DNA from: CAVTND01 sp963735955
Lineage (GTDB): Bacteria > Pseudomonadota > Gammaproteobacteria > Burkholderiales > Burkholderiaceae_F
Direction of reading: 5' to 3'
DNA length: 64,000 bases
NCBI GenBank assembly: GCA_963735955.1
Contig: CAVTND010000002.1
Coordinates: forward strand, 124,001-188,000
Shown piece by piece: positions 9,333 through 19,197 of this stretch (the stretch's first letter is position 1; each line of letters starts with the position of its first letter). The notes beneath the pieces were generated by a model, which saw only the letters and a list, made by a program, of their open reading frames with translations, had not been told where the DNA came from and made no database searches. The position numbers and the translations under genes were made by a program.

Positions 9333-10690
9333 ATGACCGAAATCGATCTCTTGATCTCACCGCGCTGGGTGGTGCCGGTCACACCGCGCGGTCGCGTTCT
9401 CGAAGATCACAGCGTTGCGGTCGATCGGGGACTCATTGTCGCAATCGTACCCACTGCCGAGGCGACCGTTCAGTTCGCGCCGCGGGAGTGGGTCAGGCTG
9501 CCGGCGCATGCGCTGACCCCTGGACGGGTCAATCTGCACACCCACGCCGCAATGGCCTTGCTGCGCGGCGTCGGTGACGACCTGCCGCTGATGCGCTGGC
9601 TGCAAGAACGCATCTGGCCTCTCGAGCAGGCGCTGGTGTCGTCCGAATTCGTTTACGACGGCACAAGACTGGCCGCGGTCGAGATGCTGCGCTCAGGCAC
9701 GACCTGCTGCTCCGACATGTACTTCTTCCCGGAGGCCGCCGTGCGCGCCCTGCGGGACGTCGGCATGCGCGCGGTTGCCGGCATCATCGCAATCGAGTTT
9801 CCCACCGCCTATGCAGTCGATGCCGAGGATTACCTGCGCAAGGGCCTCGCGGTGCGGGATTCGTTTCGCGACGATCCATGGTCAGCTTCACGCTGGCGCC
9901 CCACGCACCGTACACGGTGGCCGACAGCACCTTGGCACGGATAGCGATGCTGGCCGAGGAGCTCGATCTGCCCGTGCACACCCATCTGCACGAGACGGCT
10001 GGTGAGGTGGCGGAATCAATGACGCAGCACGGCACCCGGCCGCTGGCGCGGCTCGAGCGGCTGGGCCTGGTCACCGAGCGACTGATCGCGGTCCATGCCG
10101 TGCACCTTGATTCGACCGAGATCGCACTGCTGGCCGCAGCGCGGGGCGTCGGTCGCCCACTGTCCGGCTTCGAACCTCAAGCTCGGCCAGCGGTCTGGCT
10201 CCGGTTGCCGGCCTTGATGGCCGCCGGAGTCAATCTCGGCATCGGCACCGACGGCGCCGCCAGCAATGACCGCCTCGACATGTATGCCGAGACCCGACTG
10301 GCAGCCCTGCTTGCCAAGGGCGTTGCACTGCGATGCCGACCGCGCTCCCGGCGGCGGCGGCGCTGGAGGCCGCCACACTCGGCGGCGCACGTGCGCTCGG
10401 GCTTGAGCGACGGATCGGTTCGATCGAAGTCGGCAAGGAGGCGGACCTCGTGGCGACTTCGATTTGTCAGCAATCGAAACCTCGCCCATGTTTCGACGTC
10501 GTCTCGCAGCTCGTTTACGCGGCCGGACGCGAACACGTCAGCGATGTCTGGGTCGCCGGGCTCCGCTGTTGTCAGGAAGCGACAGGTGCTCGCGAATGTG
10601 GAGCAAGGTGAAGCTGAGCGACAGGCGTCAGCCCTCCTGGCGTGGCAAAATCGATGTCGGCAGATTCTGCCGACGGCCGGGACAGCGTAG
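9333..10690 (+). CDS. mtaD: TRZ/ATZ-family amidohydrolase, MtaD-like (frameshifted in this sequence)
   Basis: Metal-dependent hydrolase of the 5-methylthioadenosine/S-adenosylhomocysteine deaminase type; such genes often sit between gyrA/ompA and ubiG in betaproteobacteria. ATG at 9333 gives MTEIDLLISPRWVVPV. The HxH metal motif is in 'NLHTHAAMALLRGV', a second His in 'VHTHLHETAGEV', and the metal Asp in 'GIGTDGAASND'. The family sequence continues to the TAG at 10690, but only by switching frames near 9877, three times between about 10145 and 10205 (the SNLKLG segment), near 10330, twice around 10465-10495, and near 10560. Codon content after each switch is intact, so sequencing error is more likely than decay. 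The substrate is not certain. Confidence 0.75.
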
Positions 10691-10783
10691 CCACCAGGCG
10701 ATGCGTCACCGGCCGACGCCGGAACTGGCTTGTTCTGGGCGTCCAGTTGGACGCCAGTCTCCAAATCTCGAGTGAGGAGAACC

Positions 10784-11551
10784 ATGAAGAAATTCATCAA
10801 GCTGGGCCTTCTGGCCTCGGCGCTGATGGCCGTCTCTGGCACTGCATCTGCCCAGATAACGGACATCGAGCTCGTCGATCCCAAGGAAAGCCCCTACGTC
10901 ATCGATGCGCGCGGCGTCATCGTCCGCGATCCGTTCGGCCTGTGCTGGCGAACCGGTTCGTGGAGCGTCGAGCGCGCAGCGGCGACCGCAGATCAAAGAG
11001 CGCCAAGTTCCCGAACTGGACCGCAGGCTGCGAGTGCGAACAGAGGATCTGATGGATGACGCGCCGCCGGCTTGCCTGCCGCCGCCGCCACCCCCGCCGC
11101 CACCGCCACCCGCCGCCGCCACCGCCACCGCCACCACCGGCGCCGACCAGCGAGAAGGTGACGTTTGCGGCTGATGCCCTGTTCGACTTCGACAAGGCAA
11201 TCCTGCGTCCGGACGGCAAGGCCAAGCTCGACGATCTCGTGTCGAAACTGGCCGGTGTGAGCCTGGAGGTGATCATCGGCGTCGGCTACACGGACCGCAT
11301 TGGTCATCTGGCGTACAACCAGAAGCTGTCGGTCGCGCGTGCCCAGGCCGTCAAGGACTACCTGGTCAGCAAGGGTATCGAGCCGAACCGTGTCTACACG
11401 GAAGGCAAGGGCCCGGCGAACCCGGTCAAGCAGTGCCCGGATCCGTCCGCGAAGGGCGAAGTTCGCAACTTCGAAGCAGCTGATCGAGTGCTTGCAGCCG
11501 AACCGTCGCGTCGAGGTCGAGGTGGTGGGTACCCGCCCAGTCAAACGCTAA
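10784..11551 (+). CDS. ompA: OmpA-family outer membrane protein (frameshifted in this sequence)
   Basis: Small OmpA-type envelope protein that anchors the outer membrane to peptidoglycan. ATG at 10784 is preceded by a strong GAGGAG. A signal peptide (MKKFIKLGLLASALMAVSGTASA) occupies residues 1-23. There is no eight-strand barrel: a short segment with 'LCWRTGSWS' leads to a proline-only linker encoded around 11085-11145 and then the C-terminal OmpA/MotB domain ('ADALFDFDKAILRPDGKAKLD', then 'RRVEVEVVGTR'). Frame switches are needed near 10990, 11040 and 11465. Length and layout match the OmpA found upstream of ubiG in Burkholderiales. A strong terminator follows at once. Confidence 0.85.
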
Positions 11552-11570
11552 GCGATCGTCTACGTAGTCA

Positions 11571-11598
11571 AAGCCCCGCTTCGGCGGGGCTTTTTTTT
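11571..11598 (+). terminator. Intrinsic terminator after ompA
   Basis: Perfect 9-bp stem AAGCCCCGC/GCGGGGCTT with a TTCG loop, followed by a run of T. It begins 20 bp after the ompA stop, so ompA is probably monocistronic and ubiG needs its own promoter or read-through. Confidence 0.93.
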
Positions 11599-11620
11599 GC
11601 GCCTGGCGCCTGAGCCACAG

Positions 11621-12366
11621 GTGACACGTTCGAACGATAACATCACGCAACGCACGACAACGTCGACCAGGCCGAGCTGCGCAAGTTCAGCGACATCGCC
11701 GCACGCTGGTGGGATCCGCAAGGGCCCGATGCGTCCGCTGCACGAAATCAATCCGGTCCGGCTGGACTGGATCGACCGGCTGGTTCCGCTCGCAGGACAA
11801 GCGCGTGCTCGACGTCGGCTGCGGCGGCGGCGTGCTGGCCGAAGCAATGGCCGGCGCGGCGCACATGTCACCGGCATCGACCTGGCCGGCAAGCCGCTGC
11901 AAGGTGGCGCAGTCTGCATGCACTGGAGTCCAGGTGCGCAGGTCGAGCTACGAGGAAAGCGCAGCCGAAGCCCTGGCGCGGAAGCCAGCCCGGCGCAGTT
12001 CGACGTCGTGACCTGCATGGAGATGCTCGAGCACGTGCCCGATCCCGCGCAGAGCGTGCGCGCCTGCGCCGCGCTGGCGCGACCGGGCGGCTGGGTGTTC
12101 TTCTCGACCATCAACCGCAATCCCAAGTCGTTCGTGCTGGCGATCGTCGGCGCCGAGTACGTGCTGAATCTGCTGCCGCGCGGCACGCACGAGTACGCCA
12201 AGTTCATCAAGCCGAGCGAGCTGACGCGCACTACGCACGCAGCGCCGGACTGGACATCTGCACGAACTGGTCGGCATGACCTACAACCCGTTCACGAAGA
12301 CCGCTTCGCTCGGCACGCGACACCGACGTGAACTACCTGATGCTCGCATGCCGCAAGCCCGGCTGA
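11621..12366 (+). CDS. ubiG: Ubiquinone biosynthesis O-methyltransferase (frameshifted in this sequence)
   Basis: SAM-dependent methyltransferase for both O-methylations in ubiquinone synthesis. A GTG at 11621 is the likely start. In the corrected frames one reads 'DQAELRKFSDIAARWWDP', 'GPMRPLHEINPVRLDWID', the SAM motif 'RVLDVGCGGGVLAEAMA', 'FDVVTCMEMLEHVPDP', 'GWVFFSTINRNPKSF' and the end 'NYLMLACRKPG' at TGA 12366. All are UbiG hallmarks and the length (about 247 codons) is normal. At least six single-base frame switches are needed between 11640 and 12340. It lies between ompA and gph, the usual betaproteobacterial arrangement (ubiG-gph). Confidence 0.85.
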
Positions 12367-12386
12367 GACCTGCGCCGGGCGACAGC

Positions 12387-13082
12387 ATGCCAGCTGCCGC
12401 GCACCGTCGATCCGGTACGAACTGGTGTTGTTCGACCTCGACGGAACACTGGCCGATACGGCGCCCGACCTGGCCGGAGCTGTCAACCGCATGCTGTCCA
12501 GCGCGCGGACGCGCGCCGCGTGCCGCTCGCAGAACGCTGCGTCCACTCGCTTCGCACGGCGCGCGCGGACTGATCGGGCGCGCATTCGGCATCGTCGCCC
12601 GCCGACGCCGAGTTACGAGGCGCTGCGGCAGGAGTTCTTCGCGCGAGTACGAGTCGGCCCTGTGCGATGCCAGCGCACTGTTCCCGACGATGGACGGAAA
12701 CACTGGCTGCACTCGACGCGCGCAGGTGTGCTGTGGGGGATCGTCACCAACAAGATCGCGCGCTTCACCGGACCCGCTGGTCCGTGCGCTCGGCCTGGCA
12801 CAGCGCGCCGCGTGCGTGGTCAGTGGCGACACGACCCCTCACGCGAAGCCGCACCCGGCGCCGCTGCTGCACGCTCTCCAGAGTGCCGGAAAGACCGTGA
12901 TGAAGCGCGCGGTCTACGTGGGTGACGACCTGCGCGACGTGCAGGCCGGCCGGGCCGCCGGTACTACGCACGGTGGCCGCGGCCTATGGCTATCTCGGCG
13001 AAACCGCATCCGATCGAACAGTGGGGTGCCGATCACATCATCCAGCGCCCCGGACGAACTGCTCCGCCTGATCAGGCAATAG
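12387..13082 (+). CDS. gph: Phosphoglycolate phosphatase, HAD superfamily (frameshifted in this sequence)
   Basis: HAD phosphatase that removes 2-phosphoglycolate. ATG at 12387, 20 bp after ubiG. The nucleophile motif I is 'LFDLDGTLADT' (from about 12428), motif II/III appears as 'GIVTNK' and 'HAKPHPAPLLHAL', and motif IV as 'VYVGDDLRDVQAG'. It ends 'DELLRLIRQ' at TAG 13082. Single-base frame switches occur near 12420, in 12500-12610, near 12650, 12690-12720, 12775 and 12965. Length is right for Gph (about 230 aa). The pairing with ubiG supports the name, though HAD phosphatases are hard to assign to a substrate from sequence alone. Confidence 0.82.
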   Translation: MPAAAHRRSGTNWCCSTSTEHWPIRRPTWPELSTACCPARGRAPRAARRTLRPLASHGARGLIGRAFGIVARRRRVTRRCGRSSSREYESALCDASALFPTMDGNTGCTRRAQVCCGGSSPTRSRASPDPLVRALGLAQRAACVVSGDTTPHAKPHPAPLLHALQSAGKTVMKRAVYVGDDLRDVQAGRAAGTTHGGRGLWLSRRNRIRSNSGVPITSSSAPDELLRLIRQ

Positions 13083-13144
13083 CGGCCTCCTCATCGGATA
13101 ATCGTCCCTGATCTGCAGAGACCTCGCCCGGGACGAGCTTAACG

Positions 13145-16100
13145 ATGCGTCGATGGATTCCAGCGCTGCGCAAAGTGGCCATCGGCGCGACCGTTGCATG
13201 CTGCTGTTCGGTGCCATCGGTTACTTGGCGATCCCGAAGCTCGTGCGCTGGGGCGTCGAGACTGTCGCGTCGCGCGAGCTCGGACGCCCGGTGCGCGTCG
13301 AAAGCGTCGGCGCCAATCCCTACACGCTGAGCAGTCACGCTGCGCGGCCTGATGGTCGACGGCGCACCCGGTGAACGCATCGCCGCTGCTGACCGTTCAG
13401 CGAAGCCATCGCCAATGCGTCCCTGCAATCGGTCTTCCGTCGCGCACCGGTGCTGGATGCACTCGGCGATCGTTGGCCTGACGGCCAACCTCGTCCGGCT
13501 CGAGCAGCAGCGCTTCAATTTCAGCGACATCATCGATCGCATGCGAGCCAAGCCGAAAACCAGCGACGAACCCACGCGCTTTTCGCTGAGCAACATCGAA
13601 GTCGCGCGACAGCGTCGTCAACTTCGACGACCGCCCGATGACGCGAAGCACATGCGCTCACCGACATCAAGCTCGGCATTCCGTTCATCTCCAACCTGCC
13701 GACGCACGCCGAGATCAAGGTCCAGCCGGCGTTCTTCGCGCGGCTCAATGGCACGCCGATCGACATCAAGGGCGAGACCCGTCCGTTCGCCGATACGCTC
13801 GAATCGTCGATCAACCTGAAATTCGACGGTCTCGACATTCCGACTTACCTCGCCTACTCGCCCGTGCGTCTTAACTTCACGATCACCGCGGGGCACGCTC
13901 GACACGGACTTGCGCGTTCGCCTTCCGGCGCGCCGCACCGGCGCGCGGCGACCGTCCAGCGCAGGCGGCGCAGACGGTGATCTCCGGTTCCGTGGTCGTC
14001 AACGAATTCGCGCTGGCCGCGCCGGCAGCGAACGCGCAGCCGCTGATCGGCTGGAAATCGTTGCGCGTCGTTCTCGACGATGTCGACCCCTTCGCTCGCC
14101 GCGCTGTGATCGGCGACATCGCGCTGATCGCGCCGACGGTCGAGGTCGTTCGCGACACCGTAGGCGCGATCAACTGGGTGCAGTTCGGCAGGCAACCGCT
14201 ACTGGAAACGACCGGCGCCCGCGGCCGGATCGAGCCAGCCCGACGCCGGTACCGCGCCGGCGACGACGTCCGCCGGCGCCATTCGCGTTCACGCTGAGGC
14301 ACGCGGCGATCAGCGAGGGCACCGTGAACTACGCCGATGACTCCGCGGGTCGCTTCCGGCTGCCAGGTCATCAATCTCGCCGCCGAAGCGAGCGACCTGA
14401 CGACCACGTCGAGCGCGCGCGGCAAGGTTCGCGTCGGCGGCGACATCGGCGATGGTGGTGGCTCGGTGAAGCTCGAAGGTGAAGTCGGACTGGCACCGGT
14501 CGGCGGGCGTCTTGCGTTCGACTGCGCGCGACGTCAAGCTGCGCACGGCGGCGCGCTACCTGGCGCACGTCGTCAGCGCCACGCTCGACGGCAGCAGCGA
14601 CGTCGACGCCATTCTCGAGTTCGCCGCCGCCGATCCCGCGATGAAGATCGCGCTGCGCGAGATCACGGTACGCGGCAAGGACATCCAGGTTCGCGGCCCC
14701 GCCGGCAGCGCAGCGAACTTCGATCTCGACTGCGATGACGATCGACGGCGGCGAGACTCGATCTCAACGAGCGACAGATAACGATCACCAAGCTCTCACT
14801 CGACGGTCCGCGGGCCATGGTGCGACGCATGGCCGACGGCCAGATCAACTGGCTGACGGTGTTCCGCGCCAAGCCTGGCCGAGACCACCGGCACGACCGA
14901 GAAGCAGGCAAGGCGCAGCCGCCGCCCAGCCGTGGAAGGTCATTCTGAAGGAAGCGTGCGATCACGCGCGGCGATCTGCAGCTCGAGGATCTGGCGGTCG
15001 ATCCGAACGTGAAGCTGCGCGCTTCGGCGATCACCGGCACGGTCAGCAATGTCGTCAGCGATGGATCGCAGCGCGCGGAGATTCGCGTCTGCGCACGCGC
15101 TTCGGCAGCGGCGGCACGCTGGCGGTCAATGGCGGCGCCAGCTGGAATCCATCTGGCGTCCGATCTGCGCGTCGATGCACGCAGTCTCGATATCGCCGCC
15201 GTGCGCCCATACCTCGCGGCACGACTGAACGCAGTGCTGGCGAGCGCCCTGCTGTCGGCGCGCGGGCAATGTCGCGATGACCCAGGCCGCGGCCGACGCA
15301 CCGCTGAAAGTGGCATACAAGGGCAACGCCCGACTCGCCAATCTGCACCTGCTCGACGCGCGCGGCGAGAACGATCTGCTCAAGTGGCAGGTGCTCGACC
15401 TGGAGCAGATCGACGCGAAGATTGGCGAAGGACCGCCACCGGAAGTGACGGTCGGCAAGATCTCGCTTTCGGACTTCTACGCACGCATCATCGTGTCCGA
15501 GCAGGGACGGCTGAACCTGGCCGACCTGATCAAGCGCGAGGGGCAAGCTGCCAGCGATGGCGGCGCCGCAGGCGGAGCGAACACCGGCGCCGCGACCAAG
15601 CCGGCCGAGGCCTCGATGCCGGTCGATCGCGAACTCGCCGGCAACGAGCAGCCGCCGAAGCCGCTGCGCAAGACCGCACCGCGACGGCGACGGTGACACA
15701 CGCAAGGCGGAGACCCGTCGGCACCACGCCACCGGTGATCCGCATCGGCCAGATCGAGCTCACGCGCGGCAACGTGAACTTCACCGACAACTTCATCAAG
15801 CCGAACTACACGGCCAACATGACCGGGCTCGGCGGCACCGTGACGACGCTGGCGAGCGACGCAACCGAACCGGCGACGATGACGCTCGCCGGCAAGATCG
15901 ACGACGACGCGCCGGTCGACATCAGCGGCCGCCTCAATCCGCTCGCGCCCAAGCTCTTCCTCGACATCGAAGGGCCGCACCAAGGGCGTCGACCTGCCGC
16001 GCCTGACGCCTTACTCGGTCAAGTACGCCGGCTACCCGATCGTCAAGGGCAAGCTGTCGATGGAGGTCAGCTACAAGGTCGAGGACGACAAGCTCAACGC

Positions 16101-16931
16101 CAACAATCACCTGTTCCTCGATCAACTGACGTTCGGCGAGAAAGTCGAGAGTCCGACCGCGACCAAGCTGCCGGTACTGCTCGCGGTGTCGCTGCTGACG
16201 AACTCGAAAGGCGAGATCGACATCAACCTGCCGATCTCCGGCACGCTGAACGATCCGAAGTTCTCGATCGGCGGCATCATCATCCAGGTCATCGTCAACG
16301 TGCTGACGAAGATCGTGACCGCGCCGTTCGCACTGCTGGCGTCGGCCTTCGGCGGCGGCGAAGAACTCGGCTACGTGGAGTTTCCTGCCGGCAGCGCAAC
16401 GCTGGCGGCCGAACAGACCAAGCGCATCGACACGCTCGCGAAGGCTCTGAACGATCGCCCGGCACTCAAGGTCGACATCATCGGCCGCGTCGATCCTGCG
16501 GCTCGATACCGAAGGCGCGCGCAAGGCGAAGCTCGACGCCAAGCTGCGCGCCGCCAAGGTCCGCCAGACGGTGCGCGCCGGCGGCGATTCGGTCGATCCG
16601 TCCAAGGTGACGATCACCGAGCAGGAACGCCCGGCGCTGATCGCGGCCGTCTACGACGACGAGAAGATCCCGGACAAGCCGCGCAACTTCATCGGCATCG
16701 CGAAGACCGTTCCCGCGCCGGAAATGGAAGCGCTGATCGTCGCCGAATCTCGCCGTCACGCCCGAAGACCTGCGCGCACTCGCCAATCAGCGCGCAACCG
16801 TCGTGCGCAACCGCCTGGAGGCCGACGGCAAGGTCCCGCGCGAGCGCCTGTTCCTGGTCGAACCCAAACTCAATGCCGACGGCATCAAGGACACGGGGGC
16901 CAATACGCGGGTTGATTTCTCGCTGAAGTGA
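13145..16931 (+). CDS. DUF748/AsmA-like envelope protein (heavily frameshifted in this sequence)
   Basis: Very large protein (about 1,260 codons) of the DUF748 family, related to AsmA-like bridge proteins of the cell envelope. ATG at 13145; after one frame switch a transmembrane helix reads 'LLFGAIGYLAIPKLVRWGVE', then 'RELGRPVRVESVGANPYTL'. Family segments recur in all three frames: 'NLVRLEQQRFNFSDIIDRM', 'IPTYLAYSPVRLNFTI', 'INWVQFG', 'GRLNLADLIKREG', 'GNVNFTDNFIKPNY' and 'LFLDIEG', then a C-terminal OmpA-like part around 'YVEFPAGSATL'. It ends 'NTRVDFSLK' at 16931. At least 15 single-base switches are needed. Function unknown; I would expect a periplasm-spanning lipid or envelope role from AsmA relatives, which is inference. 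Confidence 0.75.
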
Positions 16932-16961
16932 CCCACCTTGAACGTAGAATCACACTTTCTT

Positions 16962-17349
16962 GGGGGCGACCTGGCTTCGACGCGGGTCGTGAAGGATCTC
17001 AGGGCATGCCGAGGACCAGTCACCTCGTAAATCCATCTGGAACACTACAAACGCCAACGACGAGCGTTTGCTCTCGCCGCCTAATACCGGTGAGACGCTG
17101 CACTAGCTGGCCCCTGGGCTAGGTCGGGTCCAAGCGAGGCGCAAGCCGAGCTGCAAGCCCACAGCAGCGTTATTTACAGAGGCTGATCGCCGGTGGAGTC
17201 ACGACGCCGGCACCGAGAATCAGCGACTGGCTGCGCGTCGGCCTGCCGATCGGCTAAGCGCGCGGCGAGACTCAAATAGACCGGCTACGCATGTAGAACT
17301 GGATCTGGATCATTCGTGGACGCGGGTTCGATTCCCGCCGCCTCCACCA
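16962..17349 (+). ncRNA. ssrA: Transfer-messenger RNA (tmRNA)
   Basis: tmRNA rescues stalled ribosomes with SmpB. The 5' end GGGGGCG pairs perfectly with CGCCTCC just before ACCA at the 3' end; the T-arm 'GGTTCGATTCC' and encoded CCA end at 17349, giving 388 nt. The tag template begins at 17053 with GCC AAC GAC GAG CGT, then only two bases (TT at 17068-17069), then GCT CTC GCC GCC TAA (ending 17084). One extra base after TT would give ANDERFALAA-stop, a betaproteobacterial tag; as written the frame runs on to a TAG at 17103-17105. The rest of the molecule looks complete. A possible -10 (TAGAAT) is at 16945-16950. Confidence 0.95.
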
Positions 17350-17354
17350 ATCGA

Positions 17355-17371
17355 AGAAGGGCCACCTTGCG
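17355..17371 (+). repeat. 17-bp direct repeat, copy 1 (next to ssrA 3' end)
   Basis: AGAAGGGCCACCTTGCG occurs here and again exactly at 19168-19184. The copies bracket the VWA lipoprotein gene. The 3' side of ssrA is a common integration point for mobile DNA, so these could be a remnant attachment-site duplication. A copied terminator is an equally simple explanation. Confidence 0.6.
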
Positions 17372-17380
17372 TGGCCCTTC
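17356..17380 (+). terminator. Hairpin after ssrA, probable terminator
   Basis: Perfect 10-bp stem GAAGGGCCAC/GTGGCCCTTC with a CTTGC loop, 6 bp after the tmRNA CCA end. It lacks a long T run, so termination strength is uncertain. Part of it is repeated at 19168. The following 360 bp up to the lipoprotein gene hold no convincing gene; reading frames there on the minus strand are antisense to the tmRNA 3' end. Confidence 0.6.
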
Positions 17381-17744
17381 GCGTTCTGGCGGGCAGTCGT
17401 AGGCCGCCGTGATTGGTCGCCGCCGTTTGAATCTCCCAAGCTGTAGCCGTTTCGCCCGGCGCGCCTGCCGAATATCGGACAGTGGGCTTCGCTCGTTACC
17501 TGTTTGCCATGCAAATTCCTTTGCTACGGGGCGCCAAAAGAGTGAACGCTTCCACATTTAAACGCGCCAATTCAGCGTGAAAGCCAACGATTGCCAGCAC
17601 CGATAGCGGATTCGGGGGAACGATGTCGCCTAAGTGTCTGACCTCGATGTGTGCGCAGTTCGTTTATAAGGGACTAATGTGTTCCTTAGCCACGCAACAC
17701 CGGTCGTTGCCGTACGTAGACAATGAGTTGAGAGGACCGAATTC

Positions 17745-19115
17745 ATGAGTAAGGAACCTTTGTCATTGGCGCGATTGCTTCTTGCCGCAGCCACCATTGC
17801 GGTTGCTGGGTGCGGGGGCGGGGGTGGCGGTTCGAGCCCAAGCCCAAGTCCCGCGCCCCCGCCGCCTGCGGGAAGTCCAGCAATTCAGGTTCTGCCCGCG
17901 TCCTTTGACTTCGGCAAGGTAACGACCAGCAACGTTGCGGCACCTTTGGAGGTGACGATTCGCAATACCGGCACCGCCGCGCTGAGCGTATCTGCAATTT
18001 CCCTGCTCGCACCGTCAGGAAGTCCGTTTGGCTTGACGTTGAACGCGGGTTCCAAACCTTGCGGCTCGGCACCCAGTGTTGCGGCCGCGGATTCCTGCAC
18101 CGTACGGGTCACGTTTCAGCCGCCGACCGCCGGGCCCTTCACTTCAACCCTCCAGATCGCTTCGAACGCTCAGGGATCGCCGATGGTCAACGTCCCGATC
18201 TCCGGAACATCGGAGGCCGTGACCTCGCTGACTCTGCGGATCAACCAGTTCGAGACATCGTGCCCGTCAGTCGCAACGACTGCCTACGTTTCGGTCATCG
18301 ATCAGGGCGGCTTCCCGCTACTGGGACTTAGCGCGCCGAATTTTCTGGCGACGCAGAAAGGACCGCTGCTGCCTGCCGGCATGAACGTGCCGATTACCTC
18401 GGCCGCGTTCGTTGAAGCCGCCTACAGGAATGTTGCGATCGCAGCCTTACTCGACTTCAGCAAGAGCCTCAGGGATCAACCCGTCGCCTTCGCCGAAATG
18501 AAGGCCGGATTCTCCAATCTGTTCGGAAGCCTCAAGCCGAATGACGTCGCGGAAGTCATCCGATTTGCGACGGAAAACGAAGTCGCACAGCCTTTCACGA
18601 CTGACGTCGCCGCGCTGAAGTCCGCCATCGATCTGCCCTTCAATAAAGGAGACGGCACGAGGCTGTATGACACCGTCTTCTTGGGCATCGACAACGTCGC
18701 AAATTCGCGGACCAGCTATCCCGGCTATCGAGGAGTGGTGATTGTTGCGACCGACGGAGTCGACGACCTTACCCCCCCCGCCGCACCGTCTGTCCACACG
18801 CTGCAGCAGGTCATAGACAATGCCAGAAGCAAGAACGTGCCGATCTTCACGATCGGCCTCGGCGGGTCAATCAATTCATCGGTCCTGAATCAAATGGCCA
18901 CCCAGACGGGTGGCCTCTTCTACCTGGCGAATACGTCGCAGAATCTTGCGACCATCTACCAGCAAATCGCCCCCCTGCTTTTCGCGAAGCAATATGTCGT
19001 CAAGTTCGATCATTTGCGCGCCAACGTGGTCGGGGTTACGTCCGATCTGACCCTCGGCGCCAGCCTGCCTGGCATCAGCGGCAATGACACAAGGCCGCTG
19101 ACCCCTTGCAACTAG
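17745..19115 (+). CDS. Lipoprotein with choice-of-anchor/ASH domain and VWA domain
   Basis: Predicted exported lipoprotein of 456 aa. The signal peptide ends in a lipobox VAGC, so Cys23 would be lipidated; a Gly/Ser/Pro-rich spacer follows (about 24-45). Residues about 47-165 form an Ig-like 'choice-of-anchor D'/ASH-HYDIN type domain ('FDFGKVTTSNVAAPLEVTIRN'). A second part holds a von Willebrand factor A domain with the MIDAS motif DFSKS at 237-241 and 'ATDGVDD' later, so it probably binds a divalent cation and a protein or surface ligand. A GAGAGG precedes the ATG. It stands alone, with no secretion or protease partner beside it. Function unknown; adhesion or envelope binding is inference. 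Confidence 0.82.
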   Translation: MSKEPLSLARLLLAAATIAVAGCGGGGGGSSPSPSPAPPPPAGSPAIQVLPASFDFGKVTTSNVAAPLEVTIRNTGTAALSVSAISLLAPSGSPFGLTLNAGSKPCGSAPSVAAADSCTVRVTFQPPTAGPFTSTLQIASNAQGSPMVNVPISGTSEAVTSLTLRINQFETSCPSVATTAYVSVIDQGGFPLLGLSAPNFLATQKGPLLPAGMNVPITSAAFVEAAYRNVAIAALLDFSKSLRDQPVAFAEMKAGFSNLFGSLKPNDVAEVIRFATENEVAQPFTTDVAALKSAIDLPFNKGDGTRLYDTVFLGIDNVANSRTSYPGYRGVVIVATDGVDDLTPPAAPSVHTLQQVIDNARSKNVPIFTIGLGGSINSSVLNQMATQTGGLFYLANTSQNLATIYQQIAPLLFAKQYVVKFDHLRANVVGVTSDLTLGASLPGISGNDTRPLTPCN

Positions 19116-19167
19116 CGCGCCTGATGGCGCGCTGGCCGCCGGCCGGACGGTTGATTCATTAAAACGC

Positions 19168-19184
19168 AGAAGGGCCACCTTGCG
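19168..19184 (+). repeat. 17-bp direct repeat, copy 2
   Basis: Exact copy of the 17 bp at 17355-17371. Unlike copy 1 it does not form a perfect hairpin, because the downstream arm has diverged (GCGGCGCTTC). It lies between the lipoprotein gene and the TIR remnant. Confidence 0.6.
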
Positions 19185-19197
19185 CGGCGCTTCGCCG

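Noticed and set aside
6815..9577. Long plus-strand frames opposite gyrA
   Set aside because: GyrA is complete on the other strand; these frames are Arg/His-rich shadows.
9870..16700. The idea that five genes here are true pseudogenes from genome reduction
   Set aside because: Motifs between frame breaks are intact and essential genes elsewhere show the same type of break, so sequence error explains it better.
17272..17557. Two overlapping minus-strand frames with RRRESNPRP/EAAGIEPAS-like ends
   Set aside because: They are antisense to the tmRNA 3' end; this peptide type is a well-known false protein made by reading the T-arm and acceptor of tRNA-like genes.
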